From Linum tenue (Eukaryota; Streptophyta; Magnoliopsida; Malpighiales; Linaceae), in the NCBI GenBank assembly GCA_946122785.1, contig CAMGYJ010000006.1, positions 40,568,066 through 40,632,065 on the forward strand: a stretch of 64,000 nucleotides of DNA. Direction: 5' to 3'. Each line of letters opens with the position of its first letter. The first letter of the stretch is position 1. Position numbers and translations under genes: made by a program. Positions 10,360 to 19,906 of the stretch are shown here, piece by piece. The notes beneath the pieces are model-generated. The model did no database searches. It worked only from the letters and a program-made list of their open reading frames with translations, and was not told the DNA's origin.

Positions 10360-13073
10360 CTGCTCTTAATTTCCAGAAAGTGAGATGTTTAATACGATAC
10401 TGGTAATTCCACGCAACCCACCAGGACCCATCTTTGGCAAGCAGAGTCCATATGTGTCTCGTAGTGTCAGCTATATTCCATGTGTTTAGAAAACGAATGC
10501 CTAGCCCCTTCCTTCTTTGGGATAGCTAATAAATCCCAGGCCATTACCTCTTTTTTCCTCATGGATTCGTCATCTATGCCCTAGAGAAACTTACAACATT
10601 TTTGCTCTATCTCCTTTATGATGGACAGTAGCAGTAGGAAAACATTCATCCAAAAGTAGGATAGACTACTCAAGACAGAAGTAATGAGTTGGAGTTTACC
10701 TGCGTAGCTGAGCATCTTAGGCTTCCATCCATAAATGTGTTTTGTGATCTTCTCAATTAACAGTGTACAGTCAGTTGTAGTAAGTTTCCCTGCTATGAGA
10801 GGAACTCCCAAATAACGGACTGGTAATGAAGCTTTTTAAAACCCAGCTAACTGTGCCAGTCTGGCATGCTCTGCCTCTTCGATCCATGCAAAAAAATAAT
10901 TGGCTCTTTTCTGGGTTGAACCTTAGCCCTGAATTCTTGTAAAATTTGTCTAGAAGACCACTTACACTTTCCACTGCTTTTGCAGATCCATTGGAAATTA
11001 ACAATAGATCATCTGTGAATACAAGATGTGTTATTCCCAGCTTCTTAAATCTTGGATGGCATGGAAAATCTCCAGAAACAGCCCCTTGTTCAATATGCAA
11101 GATAAAGTTTCCATAGCGATTGAGAAAAGAAAAGGGGAGAGGGGATCTCCCTGATGTAGGCCCTTCTTTGATGGGAAATAACCACACACTCCACCATTTA
11201 CAGCAATGTTTAGCATTGGGGTAGTGATACAAACTCTGATCCAGGATATGAATTAGGGAGGGTGACCCATAGTTGTCATCACAGTGAACAAGAACTTCCC
11301 AGCCAATGGAGTAAAATGCCTTCATGAGATCTATTTTCATCGTGCACCGAGGAGAAATATGCTTTCTATTGTAACCTGCTACTAATTCAGATGCCATCAA
11401 AATGTTGTCACTAATACTTCTTCCCTTGACAAACGCAGATTGACTCTAATTAATTAATTGTGGTAGCACAGTAGATAGTCTGTTTGCCAATATCTTGGCA
11501 ATGCATTTATACAACACATTGCAACAGGATATTGGCCTGAATTGTTTCATTTGGTCTGCCCCTACTACCTATGGAAGGAGAGCTAGCACAGTCGAAATCA
11601 AATTCCTCGGGAGAAAACCAGTGAGAAAAAAGGAACTAATATCACTAGTTATATCATCACCCACTACTGACCAGGTTTCTTTATAGAATTCCCTGTATAA
11701 CCATCAGGGCCTGTTGACTTGTTGGAACTCATGTCAAACAAGGCAGATTTTATTTCTTCTTTTGAGACAGGACTACAAAGATGCTAAACATCCACTGATA
11801 TTACCTTATTAACTAAGAGTTGCTCCATTTCCTCCACTAAACTACTTCTTACTTCCTAGTTTTTCTCCCCAAGCAACTTCATATAAAATTCTACTGCTAT
11901 CTGACCAAATTCCTCAACATTAGTAACAATATTGCCATCATCCTTTTTGAGGAAAGTTATATGATTTCTGTGTTGTCTAACCCTCATTGACTGATGAAAA
12001 TAAGTTGTATTACTGTCTCCTTCTGTTATTGCTTGGATCCTGGCTTTTTGTTTATAGAACCCTTCTTCTGCTTTTTGATACATTATACACTCTGCTACTG
12101 CTTTTGCTTCCTCTTCAAATAATTGTGGGGAAGGATCACTAAAGGCCTTATGTTTGATTGCTTTTAAATCTTCTTCTGCTTTTCGAGCTCTTAGAGAGAT
12201 CTGAGTAGAACTCCTTATTTAGTTCCTTGAGCTCTTCTTCAGCAACCTCAACTTGTGATAGACTTTGAAAAACGGGTAGCCAGATACCCTAGTACTCCAA
12301 ACTTCTTGCAAAATATCTTTAAACCTGGGATGGTCACAGAAAAAATTAAAGAATCTAAATGGTTTAGGTAATGTCTTCTGATTTGGGGAGGAATTTAGTA
12401 ATAAACCACAGTGATCTGAATGAGTGCCAGGAGTGACTGTGCTGGAAAAACTCCTTGGAAATTTTGCAAGCGAAGAGCTATTCATGAAGATTCTATCGAT
12501 TTTCGGAGGTATTGGATTTCGAGATTTCTTATTCACCCAAGTAAAGTACTCCCCTGCTACTTCATGTTCTTCCAAATGCATACCATCTATCCAATTCTGA
12601 AAATCCTTACCACTAGTCTCTGGTTGTATACCATTTGAAGCTTTAGATGCATCTAGTATAGAGTTTAAATCCCGAAGAACTAGCCAAGCCTCATTATTTA
12701 CTTGTATGGACTGCATTTTAGCATAAGAAATACGCCTAGCAGCTTCCTCATTAGGACCATAAACCATAGTAATATGACAATCCACTCTCCCCCTAACCTT
12801 CAAATGCATGAAACTTTCCTCTGTTATCTCGGCCGTGACCTTCAAATCTGACTTGTAGAAAACCCAGATCCTACCATTAGTTGACTTATCATAGTTCTCC
12901 AAGTATTTCTACTCAGAAAAATGATCTGCAAAAATTTTCCCCATTTTACTCTTTTGTACCCTGGTTTCCAGAACTGCCATGATGTCTACATTTTGAGCTC
13001 GCAGAAATTTACTAACAAACATATGCTTTGAGGGTTTATTAAAACCTCTCATGTTCCATGATGCTACTAACAT
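10360..13073 (-). pseudogene. LINE ORF2 (AP endonuclease - reverse transcriptase), broken
   Basis: The likely start is ATG 13073, followed by the endonuclease signature W-N-M-R-G-F-N and the acidic L-E-T-R motif; a stop follows near 12909. The frame 12902-12219 continues the endonuclease (FTWVNK, KIDRIFMN, and SDHCGLLL near its C-terminus). The fragment 12083-11856 is the linker. 11400-10771 is reverse transcriptase, with KIDLMKAF, then GLHQGDPLSPFLF in an overlapping frame, then F-T-D-D in place of the commoner F-A-D-D. 10811-10360 covers the thumb and the start of a zf-RVT-like region. Several frameshifts are needed to read through, so it is a relic. Confidence 0.88.
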
Positions 13074-13131
13074 CCTTTTTTAGAGGACTTCCCCACACAC
13101 CTTGCCTTCTTACCTGTTTGTGCCACGTAAC

Positions 13132-14313
13132 TCACTGTATGCCCCCAACATTACCCCTTCCACTTGTGATGTAGTCAAACCCTGCAAGTATGGGATCAAA
13201 ACCATCATTAGCCAGATCAATGTTTCCATCATCCCCTGAGTAGGAGACGATTATTGCCTTTCTTTCGGAAAGTTTGGCAGCCACAGCAGTGCTGACACTC
13301 CTTCTCCCCTGAATTACTTCTTGAAATTCTTCCTCTGATGGCAACTGATCTACAACCTGCCCCTGCACTTCAATATGATCAACTACTTGCTCCTGCAATT
13401 CCTTTGCCATACATCCCTCAGTACCAACCACTTCCTCTACAATATCCTTCATTGACACTCCAAGCCTCATACTCTCCTCCTCATTATGCTGCTGAGGAGC
13501 ACCCTGGATCTCAGTCTCGTCATGATGCCCACTCTCTGCCTGTTGTAGCTCTTTATTAGCATTCACTTCAGGAACTTCCTGTTGTTTTGCCTTAAGAACC
13601 CACACTTTCCTTACTGCCTTCTCCTCCTTACTGCAATCATGACCAAACCTACTACACTTCTGACAAATAATAGGTAAGTTGAAGTACTCAACATAAGCTC
13701 AGAAAGGGGAACCTTCATCCAGGACAAACCATAAAACCTCAGGACTCTCTAACTCCACAGTAATCTCAACACAGCATTTCGCAAACCCTAATTAATCAGA
13801 CACTTTTATAATCTGGGAACATAACGGCAATGCCAATCATACTTACCACCTTGCTCAGACATTCTGGAAGTAGACATTCCATAGGAAGACCCGAGATCTT
13901 CACCCAAACCGGTAGTCTAGGCTTCTCAACAGCTACTGGTAGAATCCTTTTTTCCCATTTTCTCAAGAACAGATTATTCCCTGCCATTGACCACCAGGAA
14001 AAACCCAAGAACAAGTCGATGCATTCGGGAATTGAAACACTAAGAGCTTATCACCAAACCAGGAAACCCTAATTTATCCATCTCTGCCCCGCAACTTGTT
14101 CGCCCAATTTCTAATGACGGCGAGAGATGGGGGAGCGGAGATGAACTGACCTACCAAACAGTTTTGCCAGCAGGCAGCTCCTTTGTCCAGCAAAGCCTTT
14201 GGAAGACGCAAAGCACCATCAATTAGATCTGGTTCATCGTAGTAAAGTCTGCAGCTCTCGTTGATCGTGAATAGATCTGCCCACGATTTCTCTGCTTCAG
14301 CGGTAGTAGCCAT
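13132..14313 (-). pseudogene. LINE ORF1 (DUF4283 / zinc-knuckle nucleic-acid-binding protein), broken
   Basis: It begins at ATG 14313 (MATTAEAEKSWADLF) and is read in pieces. 14313-14074 is the N-terminal part and ends at a stop. 14014-13796 holds the conserved DUF4283 pattern (LRKWEKR..., LPVWVKISGLP, LSKVVSMIG). Around 13650-13690 there is a cysteine-rich knuckle, C-Q-K-C then G-H-D-C, with shorter spacing than the usual CX2CX4HX4C. 13605-13132 is a Glu/Gln-rich C-terminal tail. ORF1 proteins of this type bind the element RNA. At least one stop and one frameshift make this copy non-functional. Confidence 0.82.
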
Positions 14314-14582
14314 GGAGATAGAGTGAGCGTCAAGAAATCAAAAGAAAGAGAAAGGAAATCCGACTACGAGGAGCACCGTCGGATGAAATCGCCGACGGCA
14401 GAAGGCCGAATCGACGAGGGAATTCTCGGCGAAGAGAGTCGGGAACCGCCAAAGGCAGAGGGCCAATCGAGCGGGAAAAGTTGTTACGCTCTTTTTTTCT
14501 TCTGGAGGATTAGGGTCTGGCCCCTAGGAGAGTTCCTGTTAATGGTCTAAAACTTATCATAGAATAAAGTATGAAAATAATA
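14314..14582. other. LINE 5' leader and flank, no separate gene
   Basis: Sequence upstream of LINE ORF1 (minus strand) is purine-rich on the plus strand and probably represents the element's 5' untranslated region, but its exact 5' end could not be placed. The plus frame 14323-14550 has no recognisable similarity. Confidence 0.4.
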
Positions 14583-15116
14583 AGGCGAAATTGCAAGTTC
14601 GGTCAGTAGAATTACTTAAAAAGTTCATTTTTTCCACTAAAATTAATTTATTCCATCTATAGTCACTTAAATTAGGTTAACAGTTTAAGTTTGGTCACTA
14701 GCCGTTAGTCTTCTCGGCGATGAAAATGCCATCGGATTCCTCCTCGTCCGGACCCGTGGACAACCTGAGAAGCTCTGCTGGCGACGGAGGAGTGGTGGAC
14801 GGAGATCAATTCGACATCCAGCTGCTGGCGGAAAATAATAATTAAAAGAATTATGATTTTTATTTTTTAATTTATAAGAATTAGTTGGAAAATAAAAAAT
14901 AATTTTATTTTATTACTTTTTAATTGACACTTCACTTATTTAACGGTCAACTATAAGAGTTGACCGCCACATAAGTAAAAGTTAACGGAGACTAACGGCA
15001 AGTGACCAAACTTGAAATGTTAACCTAATTTAAGTGACTACTGATGAAATAAATTAATTTTAGTGGCAAATGTTAATATTTTAAGTAATTCTAGTGACCA
15101 AACTTGCAATTTAGCC
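14583..15116. mobile_element. Non-autonomous Mutator-like element with long terminal inverted repeats
   Basis: Both ends carry an inverted repeat of about 130-140 bp; the left end reads AGGCGAAATTGCAAGTT and the complement of the right end GGCTAAATTGCAAGTT. A perfect 9-bp direct repeat, AAAATAATA, lies on both sides (14574-14582 and 15117-15125), the usual Mutator target duplication. The core (about 14718-14835) is GC-richer than the arms and holds an open plus frame starting MKMPSDSSSSGPVDNLRSS, ending in AT-rich DNA. It could be captured host DNA, but I do not recognise the source. There is no transposase. Confidence 0.88.
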
Positions 15117-15297
15117 AAAATAATAGAGTTTAGATGTCATCGGCACACCTGTGATCTTGCTATGACCTTCCTTTCCTTCCAAATGAACCAAAAGACATTA
15201 AGAAATCAGCGTAACTCCTCATTAGTAGCCTTCTGCAACAATTCACAGTGTTCTTATGTTTCTGTTAGCCCATAGAAAGGGGAGGAATTTTACAATA

Positions 15298-15583
15298 TAC
15301 TATATAGTATTGGTGCTATAGGTTTGTACCTTTTTGGTACAACTTGAAATTGTACATTCAATGTTATGGTACAGTTTTAGATTATACCTACACTGTTTTG
15401 TACATATTCTTTATGGTACAACTTGAACTTGTACCTTTATGTGATGGTACAACTTCAACTTATAAAGTTGTACCATAACATAAGGGTACAAATTCCTTTA
15501 TGGTACAACTTGAACTTATACATTTAATGTTATGGTACAACTTCAAGTTGTACATTAAAGCACCAATACTTTATAGCATAGTA
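15298..15583. mobile_element. 286-bp MITE built from repeated GTACAACTT palindromes
   Basis: The ends are imperfect inverted repeats of about 20 bp (TACTAT..AGTATTGGTGCT on the left; its complement on the right). Inside, GGTACAACTT and its complement recur at least five times in alternating orientation, including a perfect 19-base palindrome at 15535-15553. The sequence can fold along most of its length. No transposase and no clear target duplication were seen, so the superfamily is not assigned. Confidence 0.7.
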
Positions 15584-15938
15584 AAAGGGCTCATAGAAAG
15601 GGCACTCAGCGAACGCTTCTTTGATTCTTCGGCTAAGACTTTCCTCACTGGTAGAATTGCTCGATTCGTTTTTCTTCAACTTACACATCTCGACTTGCTT
15701 CAAGCTAGCTACTTGCCCACCCTGTACCGTTGCCACTGGCGATGGATATATCAAGACAGGAGAAGCTCTAACGAGAAGGCTAAAGCAAACTAACTTTTCC
15801 TTTCAATGAAAACGAAAATACAACTTTACTCTTTAGTTAGAAATAAAATAGCTACAGCTCTCTTCTCTCCCAATATCTCCGTCTTTCTCCTTTGCTTTCT
15901 TCTCTTCGCCAGATAAATCACATCCAGGTCCTTACAAG

Positions 15939-15952
15939 TGGTATTCAGAGCC
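15939..15952 (+). other. Primer binding site of the gypsy element
   Basis: TGGTATTCAGAGCC is close to the initiator tRNA-Met primer sequence, with one extra T. It lies between the putative 5' LTR and the gag start. Confidence 0.65.
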
Positions 15953-15964
15953 TTTCATTTGGCC

Positions 15965-16900
15965 ATGGCGACGCATACTTCGCCTATTGTGGAATTGGAG
16001 ACGCAAATGGCGGAGGTACGGGTGCAGATCGATTCTCAATATTAGGATATGAAAGACGCCATTTCAGCGTTGGTTGCGTTGACAAAGGACTCCATTGACG
16101 CACTGGTGGCTTCCATCGATCGGGGGCGGGAGAAGTCTCCAGTTCGTTCACCACCGCACGCCGACGCAGGCCAATTCGTCGATCATCCTCCTTTCCGTTC
16201 TCATCCGCGGCGAACTACGATTCTGGACCACTATCCTCGCCTCGAATTTTCTTACTTCTCCGGCTCTGATCCGCATGTGTGGGTCAGTAAGTGCAATAAG
16301 CTCTTTCATCTCTATGCTATTACTGAAGACCAGAAGGTGGAGCTCGTTTCGTATTATCTGGAAGGCCGCGCTCATACGTGGTTTGACGGCTGGTCATTCC
16401 GCCATTTTCCGTTGATTGGGGCCACTTCGTTGACGAATTGCTTCATCATTTCGGCAACAAAGAGCAACTGAATGTGGTTGCCGCCTTCAATCATCTTCGT
16501 CAGACGAGTTCTGTATCTCGGTATCAAGAGGACTTTGAAGATTTGCGCTCGCGTATGCTTCGTCTCAATCCAGAGCTGAACAAGCACTACATTCATCCTC
16601 AGCTTCCTAGGAGGCCTGGATGAGGAAATTCAACCTCGGGTACAGGTGCTCAATACACCTACTTTGGCATGTGCTTTCTACTAGGCTCGGTTGGAAGAGG
16701 CTCCTCCTTCCAACCGTTGGTCGAGTTCTACTTCATCATTAGCTGTCGTAAAGGCGCCTACTCTGCCTTCTTCTTCTTCCCCCATGGATCGCTCTTCTAT
16801 TCCTCGCGGGCAGAGCCTTTGTTATAAATGCGGGGACAAATATTTCCATGGGCATGTTTGTGCGAAGAAGAAGCAACTTCAGGTTATGCAATGTGAGGAG
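15965..16900 (+). pseudogene. Gypsy gag, broken
   Basis: ATG 15965 opens a frame (MATHTSPIVELETQMAEVR) interrupted by a TAG at 16043 and resuming at 16046. The retrotrans_gag-type core (YPRLEFSYFSG, VELVSYYLEGRAHTWFDGW) lies at about 16220-16400, shifts frame near 16440 and again near 16620. A variant zinc knuckle, C-Y-K-C-G-D-K then H-V-C, occurs near 16820-16862. Gag forms the virus-like particle. This copy cannot make a full protein. Confidence 0.82.
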
Positions 16901-16959
16901 TCCTTTTCGCCAAGTGAAACAGAGGAAGGTGGTGAGGAATTCCAAGACGCAGAACTGGA

Positions 16960-19603
16960 AGTATCCTTACAATCAATGGGGTCGGGCTTTGCTGGGAATT
17001 CTCTGCTCATTCCTGCTACTTCTGGCCGACGTGAGGTAACAGTTCTTATCGACACAGGCAGCTCCCATACTTTTCTTAATTCGCTTATAGCTCAGGAGTT
17101 GAACTGTAAATCTGAGAATATAGCACCAATGAGGGTGAAAGTTGCTAGTGGCCATACGTTGCTGAGTCACTCGGTGTGTAGGGGTTTCAGTTGGAAAATG
17201 CAAGGGGAAGAGTTTGCTTTTGATGTACGAACTCTTGATCTTCCCGCTCACGATCTGGTTTTAGGTTGGGATTGGTTAGAAACGATTAGCCCATTCCAGG
17301 TGGATCTGAGGAAGAGGCAATTGTTGTTTGATTGGAAGGGACGGAGCTTGACGCTGCAAGGACTTACTAAGGAGGCTCAATGTAAGATGATTTTGGGACG
17401 ATCCTTACAGCAGCTACTCAGGAAATCTGAGCCTCAAGTCATGGGAGTAGTATTTGCCATTGATGCTAAGCCTACTCTAGCCCTACTCCTGTTTTCTTGG
17501 AGCCTATTCTTTCCAAATTTTCATATGTCTTTGCTGCCCCTACATCCCCTGCCTCCTTTGCGAGATTTTGACCATTCCATTCCTTTATTGCTTAACACCA
17601 ACCCTACCAACATCAGGGCTTACCGTTTTCCCCACCATCAGAAGGAAGTTGCTGAAAAATTGGTTGGCGAAATGTTACAGTCCGAGTTCATCCAAGAAAG
17701 CCATAGTCCATATGCGTCACCTGTCTTGCTTATTGGGAAAAAAGATGGGACTTGGCGGTTCTGTGTTGACTATAGGGAACTCAACGCTGCAACCATTAAG
17801 GACAAGTTCCCCATTCCCCATATCGAGGACTTACTGGATGAGCGTCATGGTGCGATTATCTTCTCCAAATTAGACTTGCGTGCTGGTTATCATCAGATCA
17901 GGATGAGGCCAGAGGATCAATATAAGACTGTATTTCGTACACATCAGGGCCACTATGAGTTTCGTGTTATGCCGTTCGGTTTAACAAACTCCCCTGCTTC
18001 GTTTCAGGCGCTAATGAATCATGTGTTTGCTCAGCACTTGCGCAAGTTTATCTTAGTATTTTTTATGACATCTTGGTATATAGTAGGTCTGCAGAGGATC
18101 ATGAGCAGCACCTAACTATCACTTTGCAGCTTTTGCGGCAGCACCAGTTGTATGCTAAGGAGTCGAAGTGTTCTTTTGGTCAATCTCAGGTCGAGTATCT
18201 GGGCCATATAATCAGCGGGGAGGGTGTTTCTACTGACCCGGGTAAGATTGAAGCAATGAAGGACTGGCCACGACCTCAATCTATTAAAGGGTTGTGGGGA
18301 TTTTTTGGTTTGATAGGTTATTACCGTAAATTTGTTCAGCATTATGTGACTATTAGTCGTCCACTGACTGATTTGCTCCGCAAGAATGGATTCGTTTGGA
18401 ATGCGGCTGCAGAAGAGGTGTTTGTTGCCCTAAAAACTGTTATGACGATAGCTCATGTGCTTGATCTGCTAGAATTTTCTTCATACTGGAGACAAATGCT
18501 TGTGGCGTTGGGGTTGGTGTTGTACTTTCTCAAGGGGCAGACCATTGGCTTATTTTAGTAAAGCCTTGTGTGTGAAGAATCAAGGCCTTAGTACATACGA
18601 GAAGGAATATTTGGCGGTGTTATTGGCGGTAGATCATTGGCGTCACTACTTGGAGGGCAGGCCATTCACGATACTTACAGACCACGAAAGTTTGACGTTT
18701 TTAATGGGGCAAAAGGTGCACACAACTATCCAGAAGAAGGGCTTGGTCAAATTGATGGGACTGGACTTTCAAATCAAAACAGGCAAGGCAAATATAATGG
18801 GGCAGCTGATGCTCTTTCTCGCTTGTTTGATGACGAATTGGAAGAGGGAAAATGTGGTGCCCTGACTTCTGTGCTTCCTGAATGGTTGGTGGAATTTTTT
18901 TTTTTTTTAATAATGGTTGGTGAAAATTGAGCAAACTTATGTTGGTGATAATGAAGTGACAAGCTTGATCGCAACAGCTGCTGTTCAGCCTCAAGGGCCC
19001 TCTCTTTTGTCTTTCTCTTCTGGTATATTGTGTTACAAAGGCGCCATTGTAGTGGGATCTTCTGGGGTCCTTCGCTCCAAACTCTTGCATCTTTTTCATT
19101 CTTCCCCTGTTGGAGGGCATTCCAACGTATTAAGTCCTACTTTTACTGGCCGGGTCTGAAAGCGGCTGTTCGCCAATGGGTGCTGGAGTGCAACGTGTGT
19201 CAGCGTTGTAAGGCGGAAACAGTAGCTTCTCCTGGGCTACTCCAACCTCTTCCTATACCAACTAGGGCTTGGAAAGACATGAGCATGGACTTCGTCGAGG
19301 GTTTACCACTTTCACAAGGTAAACAAGTTCTTCGGTTTACAAAGTCAGCGCACTTCTTTGGATTGAAGCACCCATATACAGCATCACAGGTCGACCAAAT
19401 CTTCTTCGACGGTGTTTTCAAGTACCATGGGATGCCATCTACCATAGTTTGTGATCAAGATGCCACTTTCGCAAGCAAATTCTGGACTGAGTTCTTTCGT
19501 CTTCAACGCACTGATATCCATTACTCCACTGCTTACCACCCTCAAACGGACGGTCAGACAGAACGAGTCAATCGTTGTCTCGAGGATTATTTGCGTTGTA
19601 TGT
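16960..19603 (+). pseudogene. Gypsy pol (protease, RT, RNase H, integrase), broken and truncated
   Basis: The protease active site VLIDTGSS lies near 17041-17065. Reverse transcriptase runs from about 17570 (YRELNAATIKDKFPIP, LDLRAGYHQI, MPFGLTNSPASFQ); a frameshift near 18060 falls in the catalytic aspartate motif and moves the rest to another frame. 18073-18558 covers palm, thumb and RNase H start, and 18500-18865 the RNase H core (YEKEYLAVLLAVDHWRHYL). The integrase HHCC zinc-binding part and core follow at about 19100-19600, with the expected acidic residues in SMDFVEGLP, VCDQDATF and DGQTERVNR. It ends abruptly before the integrase C-terminus. Several frameshifts make it non-functional. 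Confidence 0.85.
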
Positions 19604-19654
19604 TTCAAATGTCAACTTTTGGTTTATCTTCATCGAATTCCTTCTATTATAGTC

Positions 19655-19850
19655 GGGCTGCAGGTTGGTCGGGTTACGAGTTCGGGTTAGTAGGGTTGCG
19701 GGTTGGTCGGGTTGCGGGTTAATCGGGTTGCGGGTTAGTCGGGTTGCGGGTCGAGCGGGTTACGGGTCATTGACTTTTAGTCAAATCGGATTGCGGGTCG
19801 GGTTGATCAGGCAGGTTACTCGGGTCGGGTTATATTTTGACAGCTCTACT
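19655..19850. repeat. 16-bp tandem repeat with a hAT-like terminus
   Basis: GGGTTGCGGGTTNGTC-type 16-mers run head to tail from 19693 to 19772 (five copies, the last two diverged), with irregular related copies on both sides. The block ends with TATTTTGACAGCTCTA (about 19832-19847), which looks like the complement of a TAGAGCTGTCAAAATA terminus typical of plant hAT elements with repeated subterminal motifs. A matching left end was not found; it may be a truncated hAT MITE. Confidence 0.6.
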
Positions 19851-19906
19851 AACTATAACCGACTACTGGTACAGTATAATTCAGCGGCCACTTACACTTG
19901 AGCTTT

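Larger units (their letters stand above)
10358..14313 (-). mobile_element. Degenerate L1-type LINE, 3'-truncated
   Basis: The minus strand encodes the plant L1 order ORF1 (DUF4283-type, zinc knuckle) then ORF2 (endonuclease, reverse transcriptase, start of a zf-RVT region). Both frames carry stops and frameshifts. Sequence resembling the conserved C-terminal part of ORF2 runs to about 10360 and stops at a GTGTTACA junction, with no poly-A tail or target duplication, so the 3' end is missing. Confidence 0.9.
15263..19603 (+). mobile_element. Degenerate Ty3/gypsy retrotransposon, 3'-truncated
   Basis: A possible 5' LTR (about 15263-15936, beginning TGTTAGCCC) is interrupted by a MITE and followed by a tRNA-Met-like primer site at 15939. 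The gag, protease, reverse transcriptase, RNase H and integrase remains then follow in gypsy order on the plus strand. The coding sequence ends inside integrase near 19603, where unrelated tandem-repeat DNA begins. No 3' LTR is present, so the LTR start is a guess. Confidence 0.85.
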
